64,000 nucleotides of DNA from Arcobacter acticola. GTDB taxonomy: Bacteria > Campylobacterota > Campylobacteria > Campylobacterales > Arcobacteraceae. Below the pieces are notes generated by a model, which saw nothing but the letters and a program-made list of their open reading frames with translations, searched no databases and was not told the DNA's origin. The stretch covers positions 2,046,001 through 2,110,000 of the forward strand of contig NZ_CP042652.1 of assembly GCF_013177675.1 (NCBI RefSeq), read 5' to 3'. Every line of letters begins with the position of its first letter. Position 1 is the first letter of the stretch. Both the position numbers and the translations under genes were made by a program. This document shows positions 8,761 to 18,350 of this stretch, piece after piece.

Positions 8761-9334
8761 CCCAAATAATCCTTGTATCAAATCTATGTGCTGCTATCAT
8801 TGTTAATACTACCATCAAAGCAAAAGAGGTCGCAGCAATTCCCCCTTTGATATTAAAAATCTCATCTAACTGTATAACTGAAGCTAAAATTGCAACAACA
8901 TAAATATCAATCATTGACCATTTTCCAATAGCTTCTATAAATTTAAAGATTTTAACTTTTGTTTTATTTTCCATTTTTATATTTATTTCTAATGATATAA
9001 AAATAAAAAGTAATCCTGCTAGTTTTATTATAGGTATCACAACACTTGCTGCAAATACCACAAAAGCTATAAAGTAACTTTTATACTCTAAGAAACTAAT
9101 AACCCCTTCTAAAATTGTACTTTCAACTTTAACTCCAAGCTTAGTAACTTCCATCATAGGATAAAGCATAGCAGGGATATATAGTAAAATTGCACAAATT
9201 GTAAGTGCTATTGATGTTTGTAAAGAGTAGCTAATTCTTCGCTTAACTTTATGCTTGCATCTTGTGCATACAAATTCGTCATAATTTTCTTTTTCATACA
9301 TTTTATGACAATTTTTACAAGATATTAAAACCAT
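8753..9334 (-). CDS. PqiA/LetA-like inner-membrane protein (second half)
   Basis: 193 residues forming a single PqiA domain. A zinc-ribbon-like N-terminus (C6-x2-C9 and C23-x2-C26) is followed by about four membrane helices, including SIALTICAILLYIPAML, FIAFVVFAASVVIPIIKL and SFALMVVLTMIAAH. LetA (YebS) of E. coli is one protein with two such domains; here each domain is its own gene. ATG 9334 directly follows the TAG stop of the preceding gene, and the MCE gene overlaps its 3' end, so the three genes are one unit. Likely the membrane partner of the MCE tunnel. Confidence 0.85.
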   Translation of the reverse strand: MVLISCKNCHKMYEKENYDEFVCTRCKHKVKRRISYSLQTSIALTICAILLYIPAMLYPMMEVTKLGVKVESTILEGVISFLEYKSYFIAFVVFAASVVIPIIKLAGLLFIFISLEINIKMENKTKVKIFKFIEAIGKWSMIDIYVVAILASVIQLDEIFNIKGGIAATSFALMVVLTMIAAHRFDTRIIWDE

Positions 9335-9931
9335 CTATTCTCCAAAAACACTTTTTCCCTCAAATCGTTTATTAGACATATAAAAACAAAAAACATATGC
9401 TAACATAACATAAAAGCCAATATCAAATTTTGTTGAATTTACTAATCCAATAAGTTTAATATACGTAACAATTATACTTACTACAAAAACTTCAATAAAT
9501 CCCCAATGTTGAAAGAAATGAAAACTATCATGGAGCAAAGTTTTTGTAAAAAACTTAATTTTCGTTTTTGATTGTATAAATGAAAGTATTATTACAAGAG
9601 AATTCAATATTGGAGCTACAATAATTGTAAAAAATACAATCACAGCTACAAAAAAGAAGTTTTGCTCGAGTAAAATAGACACTGTTCCAATCAATGAAGC
9701 TCGTAATTCTGTATCATTTATATTTAGTGACATAATTGGATAAATATTTAGTACTCCAAATAAAAGAAGTGATGAAATAGCAAAATATAAAGAATCTTTT
9801 GAATGTTTTTTACTTCCACTTAATTTTGTATTACATCTAGGACATCGTTGTACTAAATTTGTTTTTAATTCTTTTTTTATAAATAAGCCACAACTATAGC
9901 ACTCTACAATTGTATTTATATTTTTATGCAT
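9335..9931 (-). CDS. PqiA/LetA-like inner-membrane protein (first half)
   Basis: 198 residues, a single PqiA domain with C11-x2-C14 and C30-x2-C33 zinc-ribbon pairs (numbering from ATG 9931) and about four hydrophobic helices such as FAISSLLLFGVLNIYPIM and FFVAVIVFFTIIVAPIL. A TTG three bases upstream could also be read as the start, but the ATG has AGGA at a good 5-base spacing. It is the first gene of the three-gene lipid-transport unit. Together with the 9334 gene it corresponds to one LetA; the two may form a heterodimer in place of the fused protein. Confidence 0.85.
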   Translation of the reverse strand: MHKNINTIVECYSCGLFIKKELKTNLVQRCPRCNTKLSGSKKHSKDSLYFAISSLLLFGVLNIYPIMSLNINDTELRASLIGTVSILLEQNFFFVAVIVFFTIIVAPILNSLVIILSFIQSKTKIKFFTKTLLHDSFHFFQHWGFIEVFVVSIIVTYIKLIGLVNSTKFDIGFYVMLAYVFCFYMSNKRFEGKSVFGE

Positions 9932-10071
9932 CAAAATCCTAATTTAAAAAATCTCGGCATTTTACCACACTTAATATTCTTTAAATACAAAAAGTGTTTA
10001 AAATCTAATATATTGTATTATGTTATCTGCAAATATGCAAATCAATACTATATTTTAAAAGGTTAATAAAA

Positions 10072-10506
10072 ATGCAATTTACTATTACACAAGGACAATT
10101 AGGTACTAGACCTCCTGTTGTAAAGCCAGATCCAAAGGTTTTAGAATTTTTAGGAGAAGAAGGAATGAGAAAGTTAATTTCTGATCACTATGATTTATTA
10201 AGAGAAAGTAACATAAAAGGATTATTCCCACCAAGTGATGAAGGTTTTGCTCTTGCAAAACAACATTCAGCTGATTTCTTTATACAAATTTGTGGAGGAC
10301 ATCCATATTTTAATGAAAATAGAGGAGCACCAATGATGGCTGCACGACATCAACCATTTGCTATTACACAAGAAGCTAGAAGGATATGGTTAGAATCTTA
10401 TATTATGGTTTTAACACCACTTAACATGCCAGATGACTTAAAAAAATCTTTCTGGAACTATCTTGATATTTTTTCTATTTGGATGATGAATACTCCTGAA
10501 AAATAA
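10072..10506 (+). CDS. Truncated haemoglobin (2/2 globin, probably group II-like)
   Basis: 144 residues, a single small globin. The segment MMAARHQPFAITQEARRIWLESY matches the F-helix to G-helix region of truncated haemoglobins: the histidine of RHQPF is the likely proximal haem ligand and W is the conserved G8 tryptophan of groups II and III. Campylobacter has a group III protein, Ctb, of about 127 residues; the RH-x-PFAI pattern here looks more like group II. Expected roles are oxygen or nitric oxide handling in the cytoplasm. It stands alone, with its own terminator at 10508-10529. The ATG follows AAAGGTTAATAAA. Confidence 0.8.
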   Translation: MQFTITQGQLGTRPPVVKPDPKVLEFLGEEGMRKLISDHYDLLRESNIKGLFPPSDEGFALAKQHSADFFIQICGGHPYFNENRGAPMMAARHQPFAITQEARRIWLESYIMVLTPLNMPDDLKKSFWNYLDIFSIWMMNTPEK

Positions 10507-10507
10507 T

Positions 10508-10529
10508 AAAAATGGCTTCGCCCATTTTT
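10508..10529 (+). terminator. Rho-independent terminator of the globin gene
   Basis: AAAAATGG (10508-10515) pairs with CCATTTTT (10522-10529) around a CTTCGC loop, ending in a T-run right after the globin stop codon. Confidence 0.8.
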
Positions 10530-10659
10530 ATTAAATAATATTATTTATCCTGTATTTGTCGTAATGTTTCTTAATTTAATAATATTTTTACAAAAAATAT
10601 ACTTAAAATAAATATTTTTTTTGATATGATAATAAAGTTATTTCTTATTAGGATCAATT

Positions 10660-13215
10660 ATGCCAAAAACTTTCAAAAATTATATTTTTTCAGGACAAAT
10701 TATTCTCGTTTCAATAATTTTTTTAATATGCTTTGTATTTAGCACTTATTTACACACAACCCTTACAAAACAAGAAGCATTAAAACATTCTCAAGCCATA
10801 TCAAATCAAATTTTTTCTTCAATGTACCAAGTTATGAAAAAAGGATGGAGTAAAGATGATGTTAATATATTTACAAAATCATTGGAAGATAATTTTGTAA
10901 GTAGCAATTATGAAATAAATATATATAGAGCTCAAAAAGTAAAAGAAATTTTTGGTGAAATACAAGAAAAACAAAAAGATATAACATTAATAGATGTACT
11001 AAATGGAAAGATTGGAAACTTTGAAAGTTTTGAAAATAATACAGTAAGAACAATAATACCTCTAAAAGTAAAAACAGATTGTATTTCATGTCATGTAAAT
11101 ACTATTGAAGGTGATGTTTTAGGTGTATTAGAAGTAAAACAAGATTTAAATGATGTTTTTCATGAATCTAAATATCAATTTATTGCATTTTTTCTAATAA
11201 TCATTCCTTTATTTTATCTTTCTGCATTTTTATCTTCAAGATATACAAGTAAACAAATAGTTGATAGTTTAACTTTATTTAATAATAAAGTTAAAAATAT
11301 AAACTCTGTACAAGATTTTAAAGAATTTGATTCAAAAAATATTGATTTGCACTTTAAAGAGTTTAATGAAATTGTTAATAATGTAGATTTAATGGCAGAA
11401 AAATTAAAAGGAATTGCTGTTGATAAAGAATTATTAGAGTTTGAAATAAGACTTCTAGATAAATTTATTATTACCTCAGAAGTTGTAAAAGATTGGAAAG
11501 AGTATATTAGTGAATTATTAATTGAAATTAACAAAATCATGGAAACATATACTTTAATGACTGTTTTTAGAGTAGGAGATGACCAGTTTGAAGTTGACAT
11601 TTTTTGGTTAGGAATGCCAAAAGAAATACAAAAAAATGTTTTTGAAAAATACATAAATAAAACAATTAAAGACTCAGAATATTTCCAAGGAATGAGTGAT
11701 TTTACAATTAAACATATAGTTGCAGATAGAAATAAGTGTCTTAATGAAGTAAGAGAAGAAGAGATAGAATATCGTTCTAAATCTTTATTTTTAGATAGTC
11801 CAAAGATTGGTGGAATTGTAGGAATTGGATTACAATCAGCTTTTTCAAATGATCCTATTAGATATATCGTTATTGATTCTATTTTAACAACTATGGCAAA
11901 TTTAGTGGGTTCAGTAAAAGCTATTAATAAATATACTCAAGACTTAGAATATTACGCTGCACGTGATCCATTGACTGATTTATTTAATCAAAGAGTATTT
12001 AACGACATGATGAGTTATGAAATTAAAAGAGCAAATAGACATGAATATTCATTTGCTTTAATGGTAATTGATTGTGATAATTTTAAACCTATTAATGATA
12101 ACTTTGGACATGCCTTTGGTGATAAATTTTTACAAACAATAGCTGATATTCTAGAAGAAGAAAAAAGACCTGAAGATGTTGCTGCTAGATATGGTGGAGA
12201 TGAATTTACTATCATACTTCCTGAATGTGATGAAAACGGTGCATTAACAGTCGCAAAAAGAATAGCAGAAAGAATAGCAAATAAAAAACTAATAGCTCCT
12301 GATAATACAAAAGTTGGTCTTACTATTTCAACAGGAATTTGTGTATATCCTCAACATACAATGTCACAAACAGATATGTTTGTAATTGCAGATGCAATGA
12401 TGTATCAAGCAAAAGAAGAAGGTAAAAACTCTATTAGAATTCCTGACCAAAAAGATATATCTTCTATTCTAAGAAATAATCAGGAAAAATCTTCTTTATT
12501 AATTAAGGCCATTGAAAATGATCAAATAGAAGCTTATTTTCAACCAATAAAACCATCTTTATCAAATAATGATTTAGTAATTCATGAGTTATTAATGAGA
12601 ATAAACCAAGATGGTAGAATCGTTTCAGCTTATGAATTTATCGAAATTGCAGAAGCTAGAGGATTAATAAATACTATGGATTTAATGGTTATTGAAAAAG
12701 CCTTTAAAAAAATACGAGAAACAAACTATGAAGGTATTTTATTTATAAACTTATCACCTAAATCTTTAATCATGGGAGATTTCATTAATAAAATAAATAA
12801 TTTTGTAAAAACTTATGGAATTGTGAAAGAACATATTGTATTTGAAATAACAGAAAGAGAGACTGTAAAAAATTTCTCTCTATTAGAAAAATTTGTTCAT
12901 GCTTTAAAAGCTGAAGGATACAAATTTGCTATTGATGATTTTGGTTCAGGATTTTCATCTTTCCACTATATTAAAAAATTTCCTATTGATTACATCAAAA
13001 TAGATGGTGATTTTATTATAAATATAGATAAAGATATAAAAGATAGAGCCTTTGTAAATAGTATAGTAACACTAGCTAAAGAGCTAAATATTAAAATAAT
13101 TGCTGAATTTGTAGAAAGCCAAGAAATAGTTGAAGTTTTAAATCTTTTAGAAATCGATTATTACCAAGGTTATCATATTGGAAAACCAATAGATAAATTT
13201 ATCTCTTTAAAATAA
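10660..13215 (+). CDS. Membrane sensor GGDEF-EAL protein with periplasmic CxxCH haem motif
   Basis: 851 residues. TM1 is near residues 8-30, then a periplasmic domain of about 145 residues resembling DUF3365/Tll0287-type haem sensors, with CISCH (a c-type haem attachment motif) near residues 144-148, then TM2 (residues 172-190). A cytoplasmic linker region precedes a GGDEF domain with intact YGGDEF near residue 512 and an EAL domain near 635-851. The EAL signature is ELL rather than EAL, but INLSPKS, ITERE, DDFGSG, KIDG and AEFVES are all kept, so phosphodiesterase activity is plausible. It makes and/or degrades cyclic di-GMP in response to a redox or gas signal (inference). ATG with AGGATCAATT upstream; stands alone. 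Confidence 0.9.
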   Translation: MPKTFKNYIFSGQIILVSIIFLICFVFSTYLHTTLTKQEALKHSQAISNQIFSSMYQVMKKGWSKDDVNIFTKSLEDNFVSSNYEINIYRAQKVKEIFGEIQEKQKDITLIDVLNGKIGNFESFENNTVRTIIPLKVKTDCISCHVNTIEGDVLGVLEVKQDLNDVFHESKYQFIAFFLIIIPLFYLSAFLSSRYTSKQIVDSLTLFNNKVKNINSVQDFKEFDSKNIDLHFKEFNEIVNNVDLMAEKLKGIAVDKELLEFEIRLLDKFIITSEVVKDWKEYISELLIEINKIMETYTLMTVFRVGDDQFEVDIFWLGMPKEIQKNVFEKYINKTIKDSEYFQGMSDFTIKHIVADRNKCLNEVREEEIEYRSKSLFLDSPKIGGIVGIGLQSAFSNDPIRYIVIDSILTTMANLVGSVKAINKYTQDLEYYAARDPLTDLFNQRVFNDMMSYEIKRANRHEYSFALMVIDCDNFKPINDNFGHAFGDKFLQTIADILEEEKRPEDVAARYGGDEFTIILPECDENGALTVAKRIAERIANKKLIAPDNTKVGLTISTGICVYPQHTMSQTDMFVIADAMMYQAKEEGKNSIRIPDQKDISSILRNNQEKSSLLIKAIENDQIEAYFQPIKPSLSNNDLVIHELLMRINQDGRIVSAYEFIEIAEARGLINTMDLMVIEKAFKKIRETNYEGILFINLSPKSLIMGDFINKINNFVKTYGIVKEHIVFEITERETVKNFSLLEKFVHALKAEGYKFAIDDFGSGFSSFHYIKKFPIDYIKIDGDFIINIDKDIKDRAFVNSIVTLAKELNIKIIAEFVESQEIVEVLNLLEIDYYQGYHIGKPIDKFISLK

Positions 13216-13229
13216 AAATTATAACTTAT

Positions 13230-13258
13230 AAAATAGTACTAGAAACTAGTACTATTTT
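13230..13258. terminator. Bidirectional Rho-independent terminator
   Basis: A perfect 13-bp stem: AAAATAGTACTAG (13230-13242), AAA loop, CTAGTACTATTTT (13246-13258), flanked by A- and T-runs. It serves the convergent GGDEF-EAL and small membrane-protein genes. Confidence 0.88.
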
Positions 13259-13263
13259 TATAT

Positions 13264-13470
13264 TTATTTTTTACTTGTATTAATTCCTGGTTGTTCAGGC
13301 GTTCCTATATAATCATCAGGAAGAGATGTTGTTTTAAAATAAGCAATTACAGCTCCAACAACTAAACAAAAAATCACAATTAATCTAACTGTATTTCTTT
13401 TTTGTTTTGATTCATTTCCGTTATAATCATCTATTTTATCTAAACTTGGTTCATTATTAAAATTACTCAT
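13264..13470 (-). CDS. Small single-span membrane protein, unknown function
   Basis: 68 residues. A charged N-terminal half is followed by one hydrophobic helix (TVRLIVIFCLVVGAVIAYF, about residues 27-45) and a short polar tail. A strong ribosome site AAAGGAG lies 6 bases before ATG 13470, which supports a real gene. I recognise no domain. It lies downstream of the glutamate dehydrogenase gene on the same strand with a gap of about 70 bp after it, so it could be transcribed alone or with others. Confidence 0.65.
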   Translation of the reverse strand: MSNFNNEPSLDKIDDYNGNESKQKRNTVRLIVIFCLVVGAVIAYFKTTSLPDDYIGTPEQPGINTSKK

Positions 13471-13538
13471 AATTTACTCCTTTATATTTTTCATAAGTAT
13501 ATCTAATAATTTCTTATATTAATAATTATAAATTTAAC

Positions 13539-16500
13539 TTATATTAAAGAAACCATTAACTGATTTACTGTAATTGTAATATCTTTAATATCTTTATTTT
13601 CTTTAGCCATAAAAGTATCTAAATAATCTCTGATTTTATAAAATTTATCTTTTTCATTTGCTATGAAATTTGCAAATGCAATATTAGGTTCTTCATTAAC
13701 TCTTTGGAATTCTAAAATCTTTTTTGTATAGTGAACAACAATATACTCAATAAATTGTAACACTTGATTTCTCAAAGCCATATCACTTGCATTTACAACT
13801 TTGATTTTATTTAAAGCAAGAATAATATCTAAGATATTAAACTCATGAATTAAAGAATAAAACAATACTATTACATCTTTAAAAGAATGTGGCGTATTTT
13901 CTTTTACTATAATAGCAGCAATTGCAAATCTTAAATAATCAATAACACTATAAAATTTATTAAACTCATCATCACCTTTGATTATGACTTCAACTTTTTC
14001 ATTATGAACTTCTGATAGTAAAGCAAATAATTCAGATTTATGATCTAAAATATGTACTGAATCTAATTGATTTTTTTGAAGATATTTTACCATCCACTTT
14101 GTACTTGAATATAAAACATATTCTAGTTTATTTATTAGTTTATATTGTTTTTCAACAGGCATAATTGCATCTTGTGCATATATTTTTTCTCTAATCTCTT
14201 TTGTTCCAAATAATAATTTTACAAGTAAATATGATTTTATTTTTAATAAAAATTTATCATTTCCAAGTTTATTATAATCTGAAATAAAAGTAATTCCTTG
14301 ATTGTTTATTACAATATCAGCCATCATAGTTGCTATTATTTCTCTTTTTAAAGGGTGATGTGCTATTTGTTGTTCATATGCACCAACAAACGATTTTGGG
14401 AAATATCTAAATAAATATTGTTGAGCAAAAGGCTCATCTATAAGTGTTGAATCTAGTAATATTTTTTTAAGAAAAATTTTACTGTAAGAAAGTAGTGATC
14501 CTAAAACTGGTCTAACAATAGAATCATTTATATCAATAATATCACTTAAATTTTCATTTTTAGGAATATAGAAATCTCTTCTATTAAATGCTTCTACTTC
14601 ACTTTCTAAAATTTCAATTGCTTTTATATAATCATTTGGATATTTTCTTGAAAATTGCTCATCAATAGATATTATACAAGCTTGATCGTAGTTATTTTGA
14701 AGAACTAGTTCAACAACTGCTTGAGTTAAAGATTGCAAAGTATCCCTAGTTTGTTGCTCACTTAAAATACCTTGATTTTTTATTATGTTTAATAGAATTT
14801 TTAAATTCACTTCATGATCTGAAGTATTTACACCTGCTGCGTTATCAATAGCATCTTGATTTATTCTACCACCTTTTAAAGCGAATTCTATTCTAGCTTT
14901 TTGAGTAAAACCTAAATTTCCGCCCTCACATACTATTTTTGCTTTTAATTCACTTGCATCTACTCTTACAGCTTCATTTTGTTTATCACCTAAATCAAGA
15001 TTATTTTCATCACTTGCTTTTACATAGGTTCCCACTCCGCCATTAAATAATAAATCAACATCAAGAGTAAGAAGTTTTTTACATAACTCTTCACCTGAAA
15101 TTGTTTTTTTAGTGCATTTTATTAATTTTTGTATTTCAGGACTTAACTCTATTTGCTTATCATTTCGTTTAAAAATTCCACCACCTTTTGAGATTAGCTT
15201 AAGATCATAGTTTTCCCAACCACCGTTTTGTGATTCAAAAAGTCTTTTTCTTTCCATATATGATTTTTCAATATCAGGTTTTGGATCAATAAATATTTCC
15301 CTTTGAGAAATAGCAGCAAGAAGGTTGAATTTTTCTGATTCCATCATTCCATTTCCAAAAACATCCCCACTCATAGAACCAATTCCCACAACAGAGATCT
15401 CTTCTTTATGAATATCAATACCCTCTTCAATAAAAAATCTTTGAGTTGATACCATTGCACCTCGAGCAGTGATTCCTAAATCTTTATGTCCAAAACCATT
15501 ACTTCCTCCACTTGCAAATGCATCCCCCAACCAAAACTCTCTTTGTTTTGCAATACCATTTGCAACATCACTCATAGATGCAGTTCCCTTATCAGCAGCA
15601 ACTACGAAATAAGCATCATCTTCATCATAAGAAACAACATCAGGATTTTTTACAATTTTTCCATCAATCATATTATCAACTAAATCTAAATTTGCATTTA
15701 TAAATAGCGAATAAATTTGCGTAAAAAACTCTTTTGTAATTTCACTTGAATCTTTGTTTATTACAAATCCGCCTTTTGCACCATCTGGAATAATAATAGA
15801 GTTTTTACCCTCTTGAGTAATCATTAGAGATTTAACTTCTTGTCGATAGTCATCATGTCTATCAGACCATCTAAGTCCTCCTCTTGAAATTTTTGTCATT
15901 CTTAAATGAATACCATAGAAATCCCTATGATAAATAAAATTTTCAAGATTTGGTTGTAAACCTTTTAAATCTTTTCCAAAGTTTTTTGTATCAATTTTAA
16001 AAGAGATTGTCTCTTTATTTAAAAAATAGTTTGTTCTTAAAAGTGACCTTAGAAATTGTAATGTTAAGTTTAAAATTTTATCATCAAGTATTTGGGGTAC
16101 TAGTTTTATCTTTTGTTTTATATCTTCTTCTATTTTTATTAATAGCTCATTTTTATTTTTAATTTTTGGATCAAATTTTGTAAGAAAATACTCAACAAAT
16201 AAAGCTGTAATTGAGTGATATGTTGTAAACGTATTTAAAATTGCTGCTGAATTAACAGTAAGAACTGCTTGGTCTAGGTACTCAATAAATGCTCTTAAAA
16301 TCATAATTTTTCTGAAATTTAAGTTCTGTTCATAAACTAAAGAAAAAGCTTTTGAGTGTTTTACTGTTGGATCTTGTAAAGATTGTGTAACTATATTTTC
16401 AATATTATCTTTTGCAATATCCAATTTTTTCAGATCAGAAATATTTAAATTAAATCTTGAAATAAAAATTAAATCTTTTTTATGGGTAACATTATAAGTC

Positions 16501-16724
16501 ACCTCATCAATAATCTCAAATCCAATATTGTGCAAAAGTGGTGTTATATGAGATAAAAAAAGTTGTTCTTTTGAGAAAATTTTTATATATTTACTATCTT
16601 TATTATCTAATATTTTTGTAACAATTCTATTTTCTAGAACTTCATTAAAAAGTTGTTCATCAACATTTAAATCATCACTTGTTAAAAGTTGAGAACAAAT
16701 TGCGTTAATATCATGAGTAGCCAT
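13539..16724 (-). CDS. Large NAD-specific glutamate dehydrogenase
   Basis: 1061 residues, oxidising glutamate to 2-oxoglutarate and ammonia with NAD. Family hallmarks are GGLRWSDRHDDYRQEVKSLM, the substrate lysine region PDGAKGGFV, a Rossmann GIGSMSGDVFGNGM and LFNGGVGTYVKA. The length fits the roughly 115-kDa class, much shorter than the 180-kDa enzymes that carry long ACT-containing N-termini. No signal peptide; cytoplasmic. ATG 16724 has AAGGAC upstream. It is monocistronic by spacing. It would feed glutamate carbon into the TCA cycle, in keeping with the amino-acid-based diet typical of Arcobacter. Confidence 0.93.
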   Translation of the reverse strand: MATHDINAICSQLLTSDDLNVDEQLFNEVLENRIVTKILDNKDSKYIKIFSKEQLFLSHITPLLHNIGFEIIDEVTYNVTHKKDLIFISRFNLNISDLKKLDIAKDNIENIVTQSLQDPTVKHSKAFSLVYEQNLNFRKIMILRAFIEYLDQAVLTVNSAAILNTFTTYHSITALFVEYFLTKFDPKIKNKNELLIKIEEDIKQKIKLVPQILDDKILNLTLQFLRSLLRTNYFLNKETISFKIDTKNFGKDLKGLQPNLENFIYHRDFYGIHLRMTKISRGGLRWSDRHDDYRQEVKSLMITQEGKNSIIIPDGAKGGFVINKDSSEITKEFFTQIYSLFINANLDLVDNMIDGKIVKNPDVVSYDEDDAYFVVAADKGTASMSDVANGIAKQREFWLGDAFASGGSNGFGHKDLGITARGAMVSTQRFFIEEGIDIHKEEISVVGIGSMSGDVFGNGMMESEKFNLLAAISQREIFIDPKPDIEKSYMERKRLFESQNGGWENYDLKLISKGGGIFKRNDKQIELSPEIQKLIKCTKKTISGEELCKKLLTLDVDLLFNGGVGTYVKASDENNLDLGDKQNEAVRVDASELKAKIVCEGGNLGFTQKARIEFALKGGRINQDAIDNAAGVNTSDHEVNLKILLNIIKNQGILSEQQTRDTLQSLTQAVVELVLQNNYDQACIISIDEQFSRKYPNDYIKAIEILESEVEAFNRRDFYIPKNENLSDIIDINDSIVRPVLGSLLSYSKIFLKKILLDSTLIDEPFAQQYLFRYFPKSFVGAYEQQIAHHPLKREIIATMMADIVINNQGITFISDYNKLGNDKFLLKIKSYLLVKLLFGTKEIREKIYAQDAIMPVEKQYKLINKLEYVLYSSTKWMVKYLQKNQLDSVHILDHKSELFALLSEVHNEKVEVIIKGDDEFNKFYSVIDYLRFAIAAIIVKENTPHSFKDVIVLFYSLIHEFNILDIILALNKIKVVNASDMALRNQVLQFIEYIVVHYTKKILEFQRVNEEPNIAFANFIANEKDKFYKIRDYLDTFMAKENKDIKDITITVNQLMVSLI

Positions 16725-16819
16725 ATTTAAGTCCTTGTAAAAAGTATAATATGAATATACTACTCTTAATAACTTAAATAATTGTTAAATAAATGATTAT
16801 TTATATAACTGTATTTTCT

Positions 16820-17290
16820 TTAAACAGCCTTTATTTCACATATTTTTGCTTTAAGTAATTTTTGTAAATCACTAGGCTTAACTTCTATATCAAGTCCACG
16901 TTTCCCACCACTTATAAAAATAGTTTTAAAACTATTTACACTCTCATCTAAAACTGTTCTTAATAGCTTTTTTTGTCCTAAAGGAGAAATACCTCCAAGC
17001 AAATAACCTGTTACTTTTTGAGCTTCATCTTTATTTGCCATTACAGCTTTTTTTACACCAAAAGCAGATGCCACCTCTTTTAAGCTTAATTGATTTGATA
17101 CAGGTAGAACACAAACAACCAACTCTTTTGGCGTAAGTTCTACTAATAGAGTTTTATAAACTTGATTTGCATCTAAACCTAACTTTTCTACAGCTTCATC
17201 TCCAAAATCTGTGCAAGCAGGGTCATGGTCATATTTGTGAACTTTAAAATCACATTTGTTCTTTTTCAGTAAATTAATTGCAGGTGTCAT
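16820..17290 (-). CDS. ybaK: Cys-tRNA(Pro) deacylase YbaK
   Basis: 156 residues of the YbaK/EbsC editing-domain family, which hydrolyses cysteine wrongly attached to tRNA(Pro). Typical segments are KVHKYDHD, VYKTLLVEL, CVLPVSNQLSLKEVASAFG, GYLLGGISPLGQKK and FISGGKRGLDIEV; the lysine of VYKTL is the conserved functional residue of the family. The start at ATG 17290 overlaps the end of the AlkC-type gene by 17 bases, so the pair is translationally coupled. Confidence 0.93.
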   Translation of the reverse strand: MTPAINLLKKNKCDFKVHKYDHDPACTDFGDEAVEKLGLDANQVYKTLLVELTPKELVVCVLPVSNQLSLKEVASAFGVKKAVMANKDEAQKVTGYLLGGISPLGQKKLLRTVLDESVNSFKTIFISGGKRGLDIEVKPSDLQKLLKAKICEIKAV

Positions 17291-18350
17291 CTAGTAAAAA
17301 CTCCTTTTTTATAATTTCTTCACCATTTATTAAAATAGAAATATAATGAATCCCTAAATAGTGTTTTCTTGTGCTCATATTTTTAAAGCTTTGTTTTTTT
17401 ATAAATTTTTTTGAATTTGATTTTATCTCATTCTGACTTATCATAAAGACTTTTTTATTATGATTTTTATTTGATTTTAGATAATCAATAGCATATTCTA
17501 TTCTTACATTTCCAATCTCTTCTTGGGATACTAATTCAAAAGAGAAATTTAGACTTTCATTTATTTTAACACTTAAATCACAAGAAAAGTTTTGTATATC
17601 CACATGTTTTGATTTATCAAAAGAAAAAAGTTTTAAAATCTCTTTATCAGCTTTTTTTAAAAGTGTTCTAGATGCATGCTTACAAATCCAATCAAGATTT
17701 TTTGAAACTCCAAGATTTGTTTTTATAAAATTTATTACTAAATGTGGATTATCTTTTGAAATATCATTTAGATTATTTGCCACTGATTTTTTAACATACA
17801 AACTTTTATCATTTTTTAAAAACTCAATTATTTCAAATACTTTTGTTGGATCTTTTTTAAACTTAGACAATGCAATAGCCCAAGGAAGTCTAGGTCTACA
17901 ACCTTCACAAGAAAGCCTTCTTAAATGTTCATTTGAACTTTGACTCCAGATTTTCATTTGTGTCATAGTTTTATCTTCGTATTTTAAAATAAATTGCCGA
18001 ATAGCAAACTCACTACTTGAATCTTGTGTAAAAACTTCCAATGCTTTCATAGACTCTTCAAAATCATCAAGGCCAAAAACCTCAACAAAATCCTGAAAAA
18101 ACATAGCTTCAAATGAGCTAAAATCTTTTGATACTTCTTTTAGTATTTCCAACTGTTTATCATAAGTAAGAGCTAAACGTTTATCTAAATTAATTGCAAT
18201 ATGTCGCATACGAGCTTTTAATTCTAGACTTTCCCAAGTATTATCAAAAATAGAATCTATAAATTTATCTGTATCAAATTCTTTATAATTATCTTTTATT
18301 TTTAAAGCTAGATTTTTTATATACTCTTTTGTATATACATTTTTTAACAT
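17274..18350 (-). CDS. alkC: AlkC-type DNA glycosylase with HEAT-like repeats and C-terminal Ig-like domain
   Basis: 358 residues. Residues 1 to about 260 are helical HEAT-like repeats typical of the AlkC/AlkD superfamily of alkyl-base DNA glycosylases, with the family-like stretches SSNEHLRRLSCEGCRPRLPW and SLYVKKSVANNLNDI. From about 265 on the sequence becomes beta-rich with regular alternation, ending HYISILINGEEIIKKEFLL, consistent with the Ig-like domain reported for part of the AlkC group. The expected substrates are 3-methyladenine or 3-methylcytosine. The start ATG 18350 abuts the stop of the GGCT-like gene, and ybaK overlaps the 3' end. Confidence 0.8.
   Translation of the reverse strand: MLKNVYTKEYIKNLALKIKDNYKEFDTDKFIDSIFDNTWESLELKARMRHIAINLDKRLALTYDKQLEILKEVSKDFSSFEAMFFQDFVEVFGLDDFEESMKALEVFTQDSSSEFAIRQFILKYEDKTMTQMKIWSQSSNEHLRRLSCEGCRPRLPWAIALSKFKKDPTKVFEIIEFLKNDKSLYVKKSVANNLNDISKDNPHLVINFIKTNLGVSKNLDWICKHASRTLLKKADKEILKLFSFDKSKHVDIQNFSCDLSVKINESLNFSFELVSQEEIGNVRIEYAIDYLKSNKNHNKKVFMISQNEIKSNSKKFIKKQSFKNMSTRKHYLGIHYISILINGEEIIKKEFLLDDTCN

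Noticed and set aside
8761-8781. TTG at 8781 as start of the MCE protein
   Set aside because: ATG 8760 begins a family-like cytoplasmic tail and has less overlap with the upstream gene.
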